Source: Rhodococcoides fascians A44A
GTDB lineage: Bacteria > Actinomycetota > Actinomycetes > Mycobacteriales > Mycobacteriaceae
Length of the DNA stretch: 64,000 bases
Assembly (NCBI RefSeq): GCF_000760735.1
Contig: NZ_JMEX01000003.1
Span: forward strand, 32,302 to 96,301
Direction of reading: 5' to 3'
The stretch's first letter is position 1, and each line of letters starts with the position of its first letter. The notes under the pieces were generated by a model that was not told the DNA's origin, ran no database searches, and worked only from the letters and a program-made list of their open reading frames with translations. Both the position numbers and the translations under genes were made by a program. Positions 1 to 7,314 of the stretch are shown here, one piece after another.

Positions 1-246
1 TGTCACGTAGAGCCAGTCGGTGTCGGTCTCTGTGATGTGACGGTTGAGCAGGGTGTAGATCATCGACAGGCAAGGGCTTGTCCCCCAGTGCCCGAGCAAG
101 CGCGGTTTGATGTGCGACGCATCGAGCGGCTCACGCAGAAGCGTGTTGTCCTTCAGGTATATCTGCGCGACGGTCAGATAGTTCGCTGCCGACCACCACG
201 CCAGGTCGAGATCGAGAGCGTCGTCCGAATACTCGTAGTCGGTCAT
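1..246 (-). CDS. xfp: Phosphoketolase, N-terminal 82 residues (partial)
   Basis: The gene runs off the left edge; only its 5' end is here, starting with ATG at 246 on the minus strand. The translation contains WWSAANYLTVAQIYLKDN followed by HIKPRLLGHWGTSP, the hallmark N-terminus of xylulose-5-phosphate/fructose-6-phosphate phosphoketolases. These thiamine-diphosphate enzymes split the sugar phosphate with inorganic phosphate to give acetyl phosphate plus a triose or tetrose phosphate. The family is about 800 residues, so roughly 90% of the protein lies outside the window. Family identity is clear; which substrate dominates cannot be judged from this part. Confidence 0.88.
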   Translation of the reverse strand, partial: MTDYEYSDDALDLDLAWWSAANYLTVAQIYLKDNTLLREPLDASHIKPRLLGHWGTSPCLSMIYTLLNRHITETDTDWLYVT

Positions 247-368
247 GCCCTCGACTGTCCTCTTGTTGCGTTAACACCAGGTGCGATTTCAGGTGACGGT
301 TGCAATGCGCTAGTCTTGGAGCCGCCCAACAGGCACGCCGGATACGCAGGTTTTCTTCGTCTCGGCGC

Positions 369-441
369 GCCCCCGTAGCTCAGGGGATAGAGCGTTCGCC
401 TCCGGAGCGAAAGGCCGCAGGTTCGAATCCTGCCGGGGGCA
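369..441 (+). tRNA. tRNA-Arg (anticodon CCG)
   Basis: This is a 73-nt cloverleaf. The acceptor arm is GCCCCCG paired with CGGGGGC, followed by discriminator A. The D-arm is GCTCAGGGGATAGAGC, the anticodon stem TTCGC/GCGAA encloses CTCCGGA with anticodon CCG, and the T-arm contains GGTTCGAATCC. The 3' CCA is not encoded. A sequence resembling a promoter (TTCAGG, 17-nt gap, TAGTCT) lies upstream near 290-320, but its -35 is weak. Confidence 0.95.
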
Positions 442-475
442 CACATTTCTGCCGCGCGGTGCAACAATTGCGCAC

Positions 476-1396
476 ATGTCCTCTGCCGAACTCGACGACG
501 TTGCAGCCGAGCTGTATTCCGTCGATCCGGCCGAGTTCGTCGCCGCTCGCACATCCGCTGCCGCAGCCGCCAAGGTCTCGGGGAATCGAAAACTAGCGGC
601 CGCGATCATCAAGCTCCGTAAGCCGACGACCGTCGGATGGATGGTCAATCTCCTCGTCCGTGAAGAACCCGAGGACGTGGCAGATCTGTTCGACCTCGGC
701 GACAGGCTTCGCGACGCCCAGCGCCGATCGGCCGCCGGGGACCTCCGAGAACTGTCGGCGGACCGTCAGAAATCGATCCGCGCCCTCTCCGCCCGTGCGG
801 TCGAGATCGCCGCCGATCGCGGACGGACCACCACGGAGGACGCGGCCCGCGAAGTCGGTCAGACCCTCGGTGCCGCACTCGCGGATCCCGATGTCGCCGA
901 GCGCGTACGCGGGGGACGAGTCGTGACGGCCGAGTCCTACAGCGGCTTCGGCCCGGCCGTGCTGTCGTTGGCGCCGGAACCGGCCACATCCACCGACACT
1001 GCCGAACCCGAGCAGCCGGACGAGGCGACGCACGATGAGGACACAGAGGCGGCCGCCAGGGCCGCGGAGGTGCGAGCGGAGGCTCGGAAGCGATTCGACG
1101 AGGCCAAGGAACGGCTAGAGGAGGCTCGGGAGGACGAGGAGGCAGCCGAGAACGCCGCCGCGGCCGCCGACGCCGCGGCCGAGGCTGCGTCGACCCGATT
1201 GACCGAGATCAAACAGCGGTTGACTCAGCTGCGCTCCGAGCTGCACGACGCCGAAGAGCACGAAGCCGACGCCAGAAAGGACGAGAAATCGACGGAGCGC
1301 GAATCCCGCCGTCTACGAAGGATTCTCACCGATGCACAGGCACGGACGGCGGAGCATCGGGCAGCTCTGGACGAACTCGACCGTCAAGATTCCTGA
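476..1396 (+). CDS. Hypothetical Ala/Glu-rich coiled-coil protein
   Basis: A 306-residue protein with no enzyme motif I recognise. The first 150 residues are a compact, mostly helical region beginning MSSAELDDVAAELYSVDP, with a conserved-looking segment containing KLRKPTTVGWMVNLLVR near residues 46-63. From about residue 185 to the end the sequence is charged and heptad-like (for example EARKRFDEAKERLEEARED), predicting a long coiled coil. No signal peptide or membrane segment is visible. It follows tRNA-Arg by 34 bp and has no good Shine-Dalgarno sequence, so it may be translated from a short leader. Its last 71 bp overlap the 3' end of the convergent MerR-type gene. Actinobacterial proteins of this general shape are usually left as hypothetical; I assign no function. 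Confidence 0.75.
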   Translation: MSSAELDDVAAELYSVDPAEFVAARTSAAAAAKVSGNRKLAAAIIKLRKPTTVGWMVNLLVREEPEDVADLFDLGDRLRDAQRRSAAGDLRELSADRQKSIRALSARAVEIAADRGRTTTEDAAREVGQTLGAALADPDVAERVRGGRVVTAESYSGFGPAVLSLAPEPATSTDTAEPEQPDEATHDEDTEAAARAAEVRAEARKRFDEAKERLEEAREDEEAAENAAAAADAAAEAASTRLTEIKQRLTQLRSELHDAEEHEADARKDEKSTERESRRLRRILTDAQARTAEHRAALDELDRQDS

Positions 1397-2120
1397 GCAC
1401 GAGGTACCGGTCCAACTCTGCAGCACCGCTGAGCATCGCGCGCCCGCGAGCATGAATCCGGTCGCGCCAGTCGTCCATCAGATCCACAAGCGGTTCCACC
1501 CCGCCCGCGCTTCGAACGTGAGCAATCAGCGGCGCAATCCGGCTCAGCGCAAACCCTCCTCGCCGCAGCTGCCTGATCAGCTGCGCGTCGCGTACCGCGG
1601 ACTCGGCGTAAACGCGATACCCCGTCTTCCTGTCACGGCCGGGTCGCACCAAACCGGCGCGCTCCCACTTGCGCAAGGTCGCGGGCTCGACACCCAGCTT
1701 GTGAGCAAGCGGGCCGATGAACAACCCGGCGGCCGACGAGGCCACAGGCTGCACTCCCCCTCGAGTCGTTCCTGCAGGCTGCACTCCTGCCAGAGCATGT
1801 TCGACCGAGCGCAGGGTTGCACGTTCTTCGCGCAGCTGTGCGTGTGCGTCGTCGATCGTCTGAAGCGCGGCGTCGACATCACCGGAGTTCACAGCGCACA
1901 TGATTGCCGTCGACATCGCGTGACCGTGCCCCGCAGTGAGAGCTCGGAACGTCCTCAAGGCGTGCGCGTGCATCGGCGTGTACGTCCGATAACCGTGCTC
2001 GGTTCTCGTGGCCGCGGGAAGTATTCCGGCATCCTCGTAATTACGCACTGCCTGCGTCGACACCCCGTGTTCGCGAGCCAGGTCGACGGGACGCAATCTA
2101 GGCTTTTCGGTGGTCGACAT
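1326..2120 (-). CDS. Two-headed MerR-family regulator (TioE-like)
   Basis: A 264-residue regulator with two MerR-type winged-helix motifs. The first is at residues 10-50 (VDLAREHGVSTQAVRNYEDAG, GYRTYTP) and the second at about residues 137-180 (GPLAHKLGVEPATLRKWERAG, GYRVYAE). This duplicated arrangement matches the TioE group of actinobacterial regulators. It carries no metal-binding cysteine loop, so a redox or metal signal is unlikely. It is divergently transcribed from an esterase-family gene 53 bp away, and an imperfect palindrome lies between them, which suggests local control of that neighbour. Its 3' end overlaps the convergent coiled-coil gene by 71 bp. The effector is unknown. Confidence 0.85.
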   Translation of the reverse strand: MSTTEKPRLRPVDLAREHGVSTQAVRNYEDAGILPAATRTEHGYRTYTPMHAHALRTFRALTAGHGHAMSTAIMCAVNSGDVDAALQTIDDAHAQLREERATLRSVEHALAGVQPAGTTRGGVQPVASSAAGLFIGPLAHKLGVEPATLRKWERAGLVRPGRDRKTGYRVYAESAVRDAQLIRQLRRGGFALSRIAPLIAHVRSAGGVEPLVDLMDDWRDRIHARGRAMLSGAAELDRYLVLRNLDGRVRPELPDAPPSVPVHR

Positions 2121-2128
2121 GGCAGGAT

Positions 2129-2147
2129 CCTTTCAAAGCTTCAAAGG
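2129..2147. promoter_or_regulatory. Candidate operator of the TioE-like regulator
   Basis: The 19-bp element CCTTTCAAAGCTTCAAAGG has CCTTT/AAAGG arms around a 9-bp centre, plus an internal CAAAG direct repeat. It sits 9 bp upstream of the regulator start and 26 bp upstream of the esterase start. MerR-family proteins bind such elements between or over promoter boxes. The assignment rests on position and symmetry only. Confidence 0.4.
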
Positions 2148-2172
2148 ACGGTTCAACGATAGCGTTCACTGT

Positions 2173-3405
2173 ATGCCTGCTTCGATCGACCACGTCGTCC
2201 ATCCAGCCCAAGGGTCTTCCCTCGTCCAACTGCTGGGCACCCGGCCGCACCTGCTCGCCGTCGGAGAGCCGACCCACGGCGCTCATGGACTCCTGGAACT
2301 GCGGAACGACCTTTTCCGCGAACTCGTCGAGAACGAGAGCTACCGCACCATCTCCATCGAAAGCGACTGCCTGATGGGTCGATTGGTGGACGACTACGTC
2401 GTGAGCGGCGTCGGCACGCTCGATCACGTTCTGACACACGGCTTCAGCCACGAGTGGGGCACGTTGGACGGAAATCGGCAGCTCGTGCAGTGGATGCGAG
2501 AGCACAACCGTCGGCACCCGGTCTCCGAGGCCGTCCGATTCGCTGGTTTCGATGCACCGCTGGAGATGGCGTCGGCAGCCAGCCCACGGCACGCGCTCAC
2601 CGAACTCCATGCCTACCTCGCCCGTTGGGTGGAGTCGGATCTGATCCCCGTCACCGGTGAGACTCTGGATCGGTTGCTCGGTCCGGACGAGCGATGGACC
2701 GATCCCGACGCGATGCACTCCCCGTCCCGCTCCTTCGGACGCAGTGCACAAGCCATCGAATTACGGCTCGTCGCAGACGATCTGGCGAGCCTGCTCGATA
2801 TGCAGGCGCCACGTCTCCGCGCGGTGACGACCCACGAGTCCTGGTTCGATGCGCACCTGTGTGCTCGGACCGCCGCCGGGTTGCTGCGCTACCACTACTG
2901 GATGGCGGACGACTCCGCGGCACGCATCACGAGGTTGTGCAGCCTACGAGACTCCATGATGGCGGAGAACCTCCTGGCACTCGCCGAGCGGGGACCGACG
3001 CTGGTATCGGCGCACAACAGCCATCTCCAACGCTGGAAGAGCAGCATGCAGATGTGGCAGGGGCGAATCGAATGGTGGAGTGCGGGCGCACTCGTCGACG
3101 CCCGACTCGGGGCCGACTTCGCGTTCCTGCCGACCGCAGTCGGCACGATCGAACGCCACGACGTCGGCCCACCGTTGCCGAACACGGTGGAGGGCCACCT
3201 GTTCTCGTTGCGTGCGGGGCGAAGCCTCGTCGACACTCGCGTGCTGGCCGAAGCGCTGGCAACGGAGTGCCCCGATGCCCGCGTGTCACCGTGGTTCGGT
3301 TACGCGCCGCTCGACCCCGATCACCTCGTCGACAACGACGGCTTGCTTTTCGTCGACGACGCCGATCACTCCGCCGAGGACGGTCCAGCGGGTTCGCCCG
3401 CTTGA
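2173..3405 (+). CDS. Erythromycin esterase family protein
   Basis: A 410-residue protein of the erythromycin esterase (EreA/EreB-like) superfamily. The N-terminal block LLAVGEPTHGAHGLLELRN corresponds to the family GE-x-THG motif carrying the proposed catalytic His and Glu. Further blocks FAGFDAPLEM and LVSAHNSHLQRWK match conserved internal positions. Known members hydrolyse macrolide lactones, but most chromosomal members have unknown substrates and this is not proof of resistance. I prefer the ATG at 2173; an upstream in-frame ATG at 2110 would overlap the regulator start and the candidate operator. No Shine-Dalgarno is obvious, so the message may be leaderless. The 3' end overlaps the convergent cysQ-like gene by 40 bp. 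Confidence 0.85.
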   Translation: MPASIDHVVHPAQGSSLVQLLGTRPHLLAVGEPTHGAHGLLELRNDLFRELVENESYRTISIESDCLMGRLVDDYVVSGVGTLDHVLTHGFSHEWGTLDGNRQLVQWMREHNRRHPVSEAVRFAGFDAPLEMASAASPRHALTELHAYLARWVESDLIPVTGETLDRLLGPDERWTDPDAMHSPSRSFGRSAQAIELRLVADDLASLLDMQAPRLRAVTTHESWFDAHLCARTAAGLLRYHYWMADDSAARITRLCSLRDSMMAENLLALAERGPTLVSAHNSHLQRWKSSMQMWQGRIEWWSAGALVDARLGADFAFLPTAVGTIERHDVGPPLPNTVEGHLFSLRAGRSLVDTRVLAEALATECPDARVSPWFGYAPLDPDHLVDNDGLLFVDDADHSAEDGPAGSPA

Positions 3406-4511
3406 TCGTCGGGAACGACGATCGTCGTGATGGCGGTGATGTCGCCGGCGGGGATGGCGAAATGTTCGACCGTGGACAGTGTCGTGTTGTCGTCCAGTTC
3501 GATTCGGTACCGTGCGACGACGAAGGACTCCCACTCCTCGATGTCCACGTCACGGACCGCGGTGACGCGACGGTACCGCGACGACTGTTCCAGGTCGTCC
3601 CGAATGTGTTGCCCGCTCTCCCCGGTGACGTCGCCGTTCTCGACGCGTCGGCATCCCTCCGCGAGGCGCAATTTGGTGGCGTCGTGACTCGTCAAGGCCT
3701 TGATGTATTCGCGTGCCATCGCGACGCGTCCGGTGTCTGCTTGCCTCGTCGCATGCCGGGCGATGCTCGCCAGCAAGGGCTCTGCGAGTTCGGTACGGCA
3801 GATCAGCAGATCCGGGAGGTAGGGATGAGACTGGTTGTACAGCAACGGCGTTCCATCGATGCGTGAGCAGTGCAGGCCTGCCGCGAGGGCAACGCCCACT
3901 GGCGCAGCCGAATCCCATTCCCACTGACCGCCCGAGTGCACGTAGGCGTCGGCGTCCCCGCGGACGACGGCCATCGCCTTCGCCCCGGCCGATCCCATCG
4001 TGACGACATCTCCACCGACGTCGTCGGCGACCGCTTCGATGTAGTACGGCGGACGACTGTCGCTCACGACGAGGGTAGGCCTGCCGTTCGACGGCGCCCG
4101 TTGCCCCGTCTTCGTGGTCGAGTAGACGGCTCCGAGAGCAGGTTGAGCAACCGCGGACGCGGTCATCCCCTTCCCGGCCTCCCAGAGTCCGACGTGGACC
4201 GCCCAGTCCTCACGCCCCTGGATTCCGTACTCGCGCGACCCGTCCAGTGGATCGATGATCCAGACGCGCTGTGCGTCGAGCCGGGCCGGATCGTCGGCGG
4301 ACTCCTCGGACAGCACGGCATCGCCCGGCCGATCGGCTCTCAATCTGGCGAGGATGAGACCGTTCGCCTCGGCGTCTCCGAGACGGCCGAGCTCGCGCCC
4401 TTCCGTTCTTCCGTTCTCGCGCGTACGAATGTCGAGCAGCACTCTGCCCGCGGCCTGCGCAACGTCGGCTGCGAACCGTGCGTCGTCTTCGGGTGTAAAG
4501 GATGCACTCAC
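3366..4511 (-). CDS. CysQ-like inositol-monophosphatase-family phosphatase fused to an NTF2-like domain
   Basis: A 381-residue two-domain protein read from GTG at 4511. Residues 1 to about 255 are an IMPase-superfamily domain. Metal-binding residues are seen in LSEESADD, in IDPLDGSREYG (the D-x-L-D-G motif) and in EWDSAAPVGVALAAGL (the W-D-x-A-A motif). This resembles actinobacterial CysQ, which dephosphorylates 3'-phosphoadenosine 5'-phosphate (PAP) or PAPS; inositol phosphatase activity is an alternative. From about residue 262 onward (AREYIKALTSHDATKLRLAEGCRRVENG) the sequence looks like a SnoaL/NTF2-like cone-shaped domain. CysQ proteins are normally about 250-270 residues, so the extra 120 residues are unusual. 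It overlaps the convergent esterase gene by 40 bp and is divergent from a methyltransferase. Confidence 0.82.
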   Translation of the reverse strand: MSASFTPEDDARFAADVAQAAGRVLLDIRTRENGRTEGRELGRLGDAEANGLILARLRADRPGDAVLSEESADDPARLDAQRVWIIDPLDGSREYGIQGREDWAVHVGLWEAGKGMTASAVAQPALGAVYSTTKTGQRAPSNGRPTLVVSDSRPPYYIEAVADDVGGDVVTMGSAGAKAMAVVRGDADAYVHSGGQWEWDSAAPVGVALAAGLHCSRIDGTPLLYNQSHPYLPDLLICRTELAEPLLASIARHATRQADTGRVAMAREYIKALTSHDATKLRLAEGCRRVENGDVTGESGQHIRDDLEQSSRYRRVTAVRDVDIEEWESFVVARYRIELDDNTTLSTVEHFAIPAGDITAITTIVVPDDQAGEPAGPSSAE

Positions 4512-4524
4512 AGGTTCACAATTC

Positions 4525-4544
4525 CACGATTGCGCTCGATCGTG
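4525..4544. promoter_or_regulatory. Inverted repeat in the cysQ-like/methyltransferase intergenic region
   Basis: CACGAT and ATCGTG form 6-bp arms around an 8-bp spacer, 14 bp upstream of the cysQ-like GTG and 40 bp upstream of the methyltransferase ATG. It is a possible operator in the 72-bp divergent promoter region. Symmetry and position are the only evidence. Confidence 0.25.
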
Positions 4545-4583
4545 TGGCGGAGGTGTGCGCGGCGGCCGCCTAGAGTGTCCACC

Positions 4584-5174
4584 ATGGCTCCGACACGCTG
4601 GCAGACCGAGAACGACGAGGCACAGTCCAGGAAATACGTCGACAGGTTCGCTCGGCTCGACGCTCGGGGCGTCGACTTGCACGGTGAGGCACGGATGGTC
4701 GACGCGCTCCTCACGCCGGGCAGTTCGGTCCTCGACGCGGGTTGTGGCACAGCGCGTCTCGGCGCGGAGCTCGCCCGTCGAGGACATCGGGTGACCGCAG
4801 TGGACCTCGACCCCGTGTTCGTCGACGCAGCCCGCCTGAACCCGGACATCACCGTTCACCAGGCCGACCTGACCCAGCTGGACCTCGGTGAGACGTTCGA
4901 CGCCGTCGTCGCGGCCGGGAACGTGATGGTGTTCGTGGAGCCCGGAACCGAGCGCAGTGCGGTGGAGCGCATCGCGGCGCATCTGACGCCGGGCGGCGTG
5001 TTCGTCGCGGGCTTCGCCACCGACCGGGAGTACACCGTGGGACAGTTCGACGACGATCTCGCCGCGTCCGGCCTGATCGTCGAACATCGTTTCGGCACTT
5101 GGGATCTGCGACCCTGGCGATCGGACTCCGACTGGGCGGTCACCGTGGCGCGGGCGGCTCGGCTCCTGGCCTGA
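4584..5174 (+). CDS. Class I SAM-dependent methyltransferase
   Basis: A 196-residue methyltransferase with the Rossmann-type SAM pocket: motif I SVLDAGCGTARLG near residues 49-61, then VTAVDLDP (motif II) and the acidic HQADLTQLDL region. No substrate-specific domain is present, so the methyl acceptor cannot be named. ATG at 4584 begins MAPTRWQTENDEAQSRKYVDRF, a start shared by many small actinobacterial methyltransferases. Its 3' end overlaps the convergent PadR-type gene by 35 bp. Confidence 0.85.
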   Translation: MAPTRWQTENDEAQSRKYVDRFARLDARGVDLHGEARMVDALLTPGSSVLDAGCGTARLGAELARRGHRVTAVDLDPVFVDAARLNPDITVHQADLTQLDLGETFDAVVAAGNVMVFVEPGTERSAVERIAAHLTPGGVFVAGFATDREYTVGQFDDDLAASGLIVEHRFGTWDLRPWRSDSDWAVTVARAARLLA

Positions 5175-5703
5175 AGCTTCCGGCTCGAAGCTGGTCGGGT
5201 AGTGCATCGAACCAGTCGAGTGTCGCCTGCTCGTACCTGATTCCGAAATCCAATGTGGCCAGATCGAACACACTCGCGCCGCCCGACGCGGCGCGCTGCT
5301 CCCGGTAGCGAGCCAGGGTGTCCGCGTGCCGACGCCGGTGGTCGGCCAGTATCCCCGCCACCCGCCCCGGGGCGAGATGCTCGCCGAACGCCAGAGTCAG
5401 CAACAGCGGGTGTCGAATGTTCTCCTCACCGGGAGCCCGGTCGATCCACCGGGCGAACTCCGCCCGCCCGTCATCGGTGATGGTGAACGGTTTCTGAGCC
5501 CTGGCTCCCACCGCGCCTTCCTCGATCAGGCCCCTCGTGGTCAGCGCCGCAAGTTCCCGATACACCTGACTCCGCGTGACGGTCCAGAAGCCGCCGATGC
5601 AGGCAACGGCAGTGGCATGAAGGTCCCAGCCGGTCATGGAGCCGCGATGCAGGAACCCGAGCAGTGACGCCGCGGTCGCGTTCAACGGTGGTTTTTCTGG
5701 CAC
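5140..5703 (-). CDS. PadR-family transcriptional regulator
   Basis: A 187-residue regulator. Residues 5-80 hold a PadR-type winged helix (ASLLGFLHRGSMTGWDLHAT, TRSQVYRELAALTTRGLIEE, FTITDDGRAEFARWI). The rest is a helical dimerisation region of the Vir_act_alpha_C type. I chose GTG at 5703 because the PadR domain begins directly after it; an in-frame ATG at 5772 would place 23 unrelated residues over the candidate operators. It is divergent from a DUF1707 membrane gene, with two similar palindromes between them, suggesting control of both genes. Confidence 0.83.
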   Translation of the reverse strand: MPEKPPLNATAASLLGFLHRGSMTGWDLHATAVACIGGFWTVTRSQVYRELAALTTRGLIEEGAVGARAQKPFTITDDGRAEFARWIDRAPGEENIRHPLLLTLAFGEHLAPGRVAGILADHRRRHADTLARYREQRAASGGASVFDLATLDFGIRYEQATLDWFDALPDQLRAGSFRPGAEPPAPR

Positions 5704-5728
5704 ATCGTCATGCTCCCACACCTTGACA

Positions 5729-5780
5729 TTCCACAGTGGTAGGTCGATGCTGGACACACCCCGACAGTCCACAATGGAAC
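5729..5780. promoter_or_regulatory. Paired operator-like palindromes between the PadR and DUF1707 genes
   Basis: Two related elements occur 38 bp apart. TTCCACAGTGGTA is at 5729-5741 on the plus strand. GTTCCATTGTGGAC is the minus-strand reading of 5767-5780. Both share TTCCA-N2-GTGG. They lie in the divergent region next to a PadR-type regulator gene, which is the natural candidate to bind them. A TTGACA hexamer lies at 5724-5729. Confidence 0.45.
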
Positions 5781-5803
5781 GTCAGTCCGGAGTTGGAGTG
5801 CAG

Positions 5804-6250
5804 ATGCCGTACCAACCGAATGTCCGTGAAACGAACTCGAACACCCGCCTGTCCGACGCGCACCGCGACGCCGCCGTCGACCTCCTGACCAGCCATGTGG
5901 CGTCCGGCCGCCTGACGATCGAGGACTTCGACGGACGCGCCGCCCAGGCCTACGCCGCCGTCACGCGCGCCGACCTCGACGACGTGTTCCGCGACCTCCC
6001 CGCACCTGTCGCCTCGACACCGGTGGCCTCGACACTCATCGAGCCGCAGTCCCCGCAACGTCCACCGATGAGCCGCGAACTGCTGACGTGGGCGAGCGTC
6101 GGAGTCCTGTGCCTGACCATCTGGGCCGTCACCTCGGTCGCCACCGGGAACTTCCTCTACCCCTGGCCGGTGTGGGTCATCGGCCCATGGGGAGCGATGC
6201 TGGCACTGCACCGGGTCACCGGAATGCCGATGGGTTGCACCAGTCGCTGA
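5804..6250 (+). CDS. DUF1707 domain protein with two C-terminal membrane segments
   Basis: A 148-residue protein. Residues 10-65 (NTRLSDAHRDAAVDLLTSHVASGRL, TIEDFDGRAAQAYAA, TRADLDDVFRDLP) are a typical DUF1707 domain, a short helical module common in actinobacterial membrane proteins. Two hydrophobic segments follow (about residues 90-112 and 116-138; LLTWASVGVLCLTIWAV and WPVWVIGPWGAMLAL). GGAG five bases upstream of ATG 5804 selects this start over ATG 5774, which lies inside a candidate operator. Function is unknown; the divergent PadR gene may regulate it. Confidence 0.8.
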   Translation: MPYQPNVRETNSNTRLSDAHRDAAVDLLTSHVASGRLTIEDFDGRAAQAYAAVTRADLDDVFRDLPAPVASTPVASTLIEPQSPQRPPMSRELLTWASVGVLCLTIWAVTSVATGNFLYPWPVWVIGPWGAMLALHRVTGMPMGCTSR

Positions 6251-6257
6251 CACCACG

Positions 6258-7199
6258 TCACGAACCGGGAATCACGACGACCTTGCCCGGCAGGTTCCCC
6301 GCTGCGGCGCGGGCGTGCACCGTAGCGAGCTCACGGAGCGCAACTCGGTCGGCCACGTCGACGACGAGCTCGCCTCGGTCGACACGCGTCGAGAGTTCGG
6401 ACAGTTGCGCGGCGTCGCTGCGGAGGTACATGTCGATGCCGCGAACACCGCGCGCCTCGTCACTCGGCGCGGGCATCCAGACCGTGGTGTTGACGACCAC
6501 GCCGCCGTCCGCGACTCGGGTTGCCAAGGCGCCGAACAGGTCCGGCGTGATGGGCGCGAAGTTCACCAGAACGTCGACGGGCGTCGTCAGCGCGACCACG
6601 ACGTCGACCGCCGAATGGTCGACGACCTCGTCGGCACCGAGCTTCCTCAGACGCTCTGTCTCCGACGCACGCCCCGTCGCGACGACGTATGCGCCTGCCG
6701 CGTGGGCCAACTGCACGGCGAACCCACCGACGGCCCCGCTCGCGCCGTTCACCAGGATGCGTTGTCCGCGCTTCAGCTCGGCGTGATCGAACAACGCCTG
6801 CCACGCGGTCAGTCCGACCACGCCGAGCACTGCCGAATCAGCGAGCGGAATCGACGTTGGAGCCGGTGCGAGCGCGTCGGCGTCGACGACCACGAATTCT
6901 GCTGACGCACCGTCCGTGACGAACGGAAGGAATCCGATCACCCGGTCCCCGACCTTTCGGTTGTCGACTCCGTCGCCCAGCGCGTCGACGGTTCCCGCGA
7001 CATCGACACCCGGGATGTGCGGCAGGGTCAGTGGCATCGGCTCCTGCATGTTGCCCGCCCGGATGTTTCCGTCGACGCCGTTGAAGGTGGTTCCTGCAAC
7101 GCGAACGCGAACCTGACCGGCTGCGGGAACGGGAGTCTCGACGTCCTCGTACCGCAGAACATCGGCGTCGCCGTACTGGTGGAAGCGAATGGCCTTCAT
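6258..7199 (-). CDS. NADPH:quinone reductase-like medium-chain oxidoreductase
   Basis: A 313-residue zinc-independent MDR protein. The N-terminal GroES-like fold contains GTTFNGVDGNIRAGN and IPGVDVAGTVDALG. The Rossmann segment is ILVNGASGAVGGFAVQLAHAAGAYV, with AxGxxG-type NADPH binding. Structural zinc cysteines are absent, as in zeta-crystallin/QOR enzymes that reduce quinones or enones with NADPH. ATG 7199 begins MKAIRFHQYGDADVLRYED, the usual start of this group. It is divergent from a MarR-family gene with three operator-like sites between them, an arrangement typical of electrophile- or quinone-responsive detoxification. Confidence 0.88.
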   Translation of the reverse strand: MKAIRFHQYGDADVLRYEDVETPVPAAGQVRVRVAGTTFNGVDGNIRAGNMQEPMPLTLPHIPGVDVAGTVDALGDGVDNRKVGDRVIGFLPFVTDGASAEFVVVDADALAPAPTSIPLADSAVLGVVGLTAWQALFDHAELKRGQRILVNGASGAVGGFAVQLAHAAGAYVVATGRASETERLRKLGADEVVDHSAVDVVVALTTPVDVLVNFAPITPDLFGALATRVADGGVVVNTTVWMPAPSDEARGVRGIDMYLRSDAAQLSELSTRVDRGELVVDVADRVALRELATVHARAAAGNLPGKVVVIPGS

Positions 7200-7224
7200 G
7201 GTGTTGCCTCTCGTCGAACCCGAA

Positions 7225-7296
7225 GTGCTTCGATTTCGAAGCACACTGCAAAGCTAGCACTGTTGCGAATTCGAAGCAAGCCTTTCGAATACGAAG
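7225..7296. promoter_or_regulatory. Three MarR operator-like sites
   Basis: A perfect 9-bp-arm palindrome GTGCTTCGATTTCGAAGCAC is at 7225-7244. Two more copies of the core are at 7263-7276 (TTGCGAATTCGAAG) and 7283-7296 (TTTCGAATACGAAG). All three fit an N-T-(T/G)-CG-N2-T-N-CGAAG pattern. The last two are centred 20 bp apart, about two helical turns, in the divergent region between the oxidoreductase and marR genes. Autoregulation plus control of the oxidoreductase is the simplest reading. Confidence 0.65.
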
Positions 7297-7314
7297 CAGT
7301 TGTAGAGTGGCCTC

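Noticed and set aside
2110..2172. Longer esterase reading frame starting at ATG 2110
   Set aside because: It would overlap the divergent regulator start and the candidate operator, and the extra 21 residues do not resemble the family.
3870..4583. Long rightward open frame joined to the methyltransferase
   Set aside because: It is antisense to the cysQ-like gene; family similarity begins only at ATG 4584.
4512..5273. Leftward frame extending the cysQ-like gene upstream
   Set aside because: It runs antisense through the methyltransferase gene; IMPase similarity begins just after GTG 4511.
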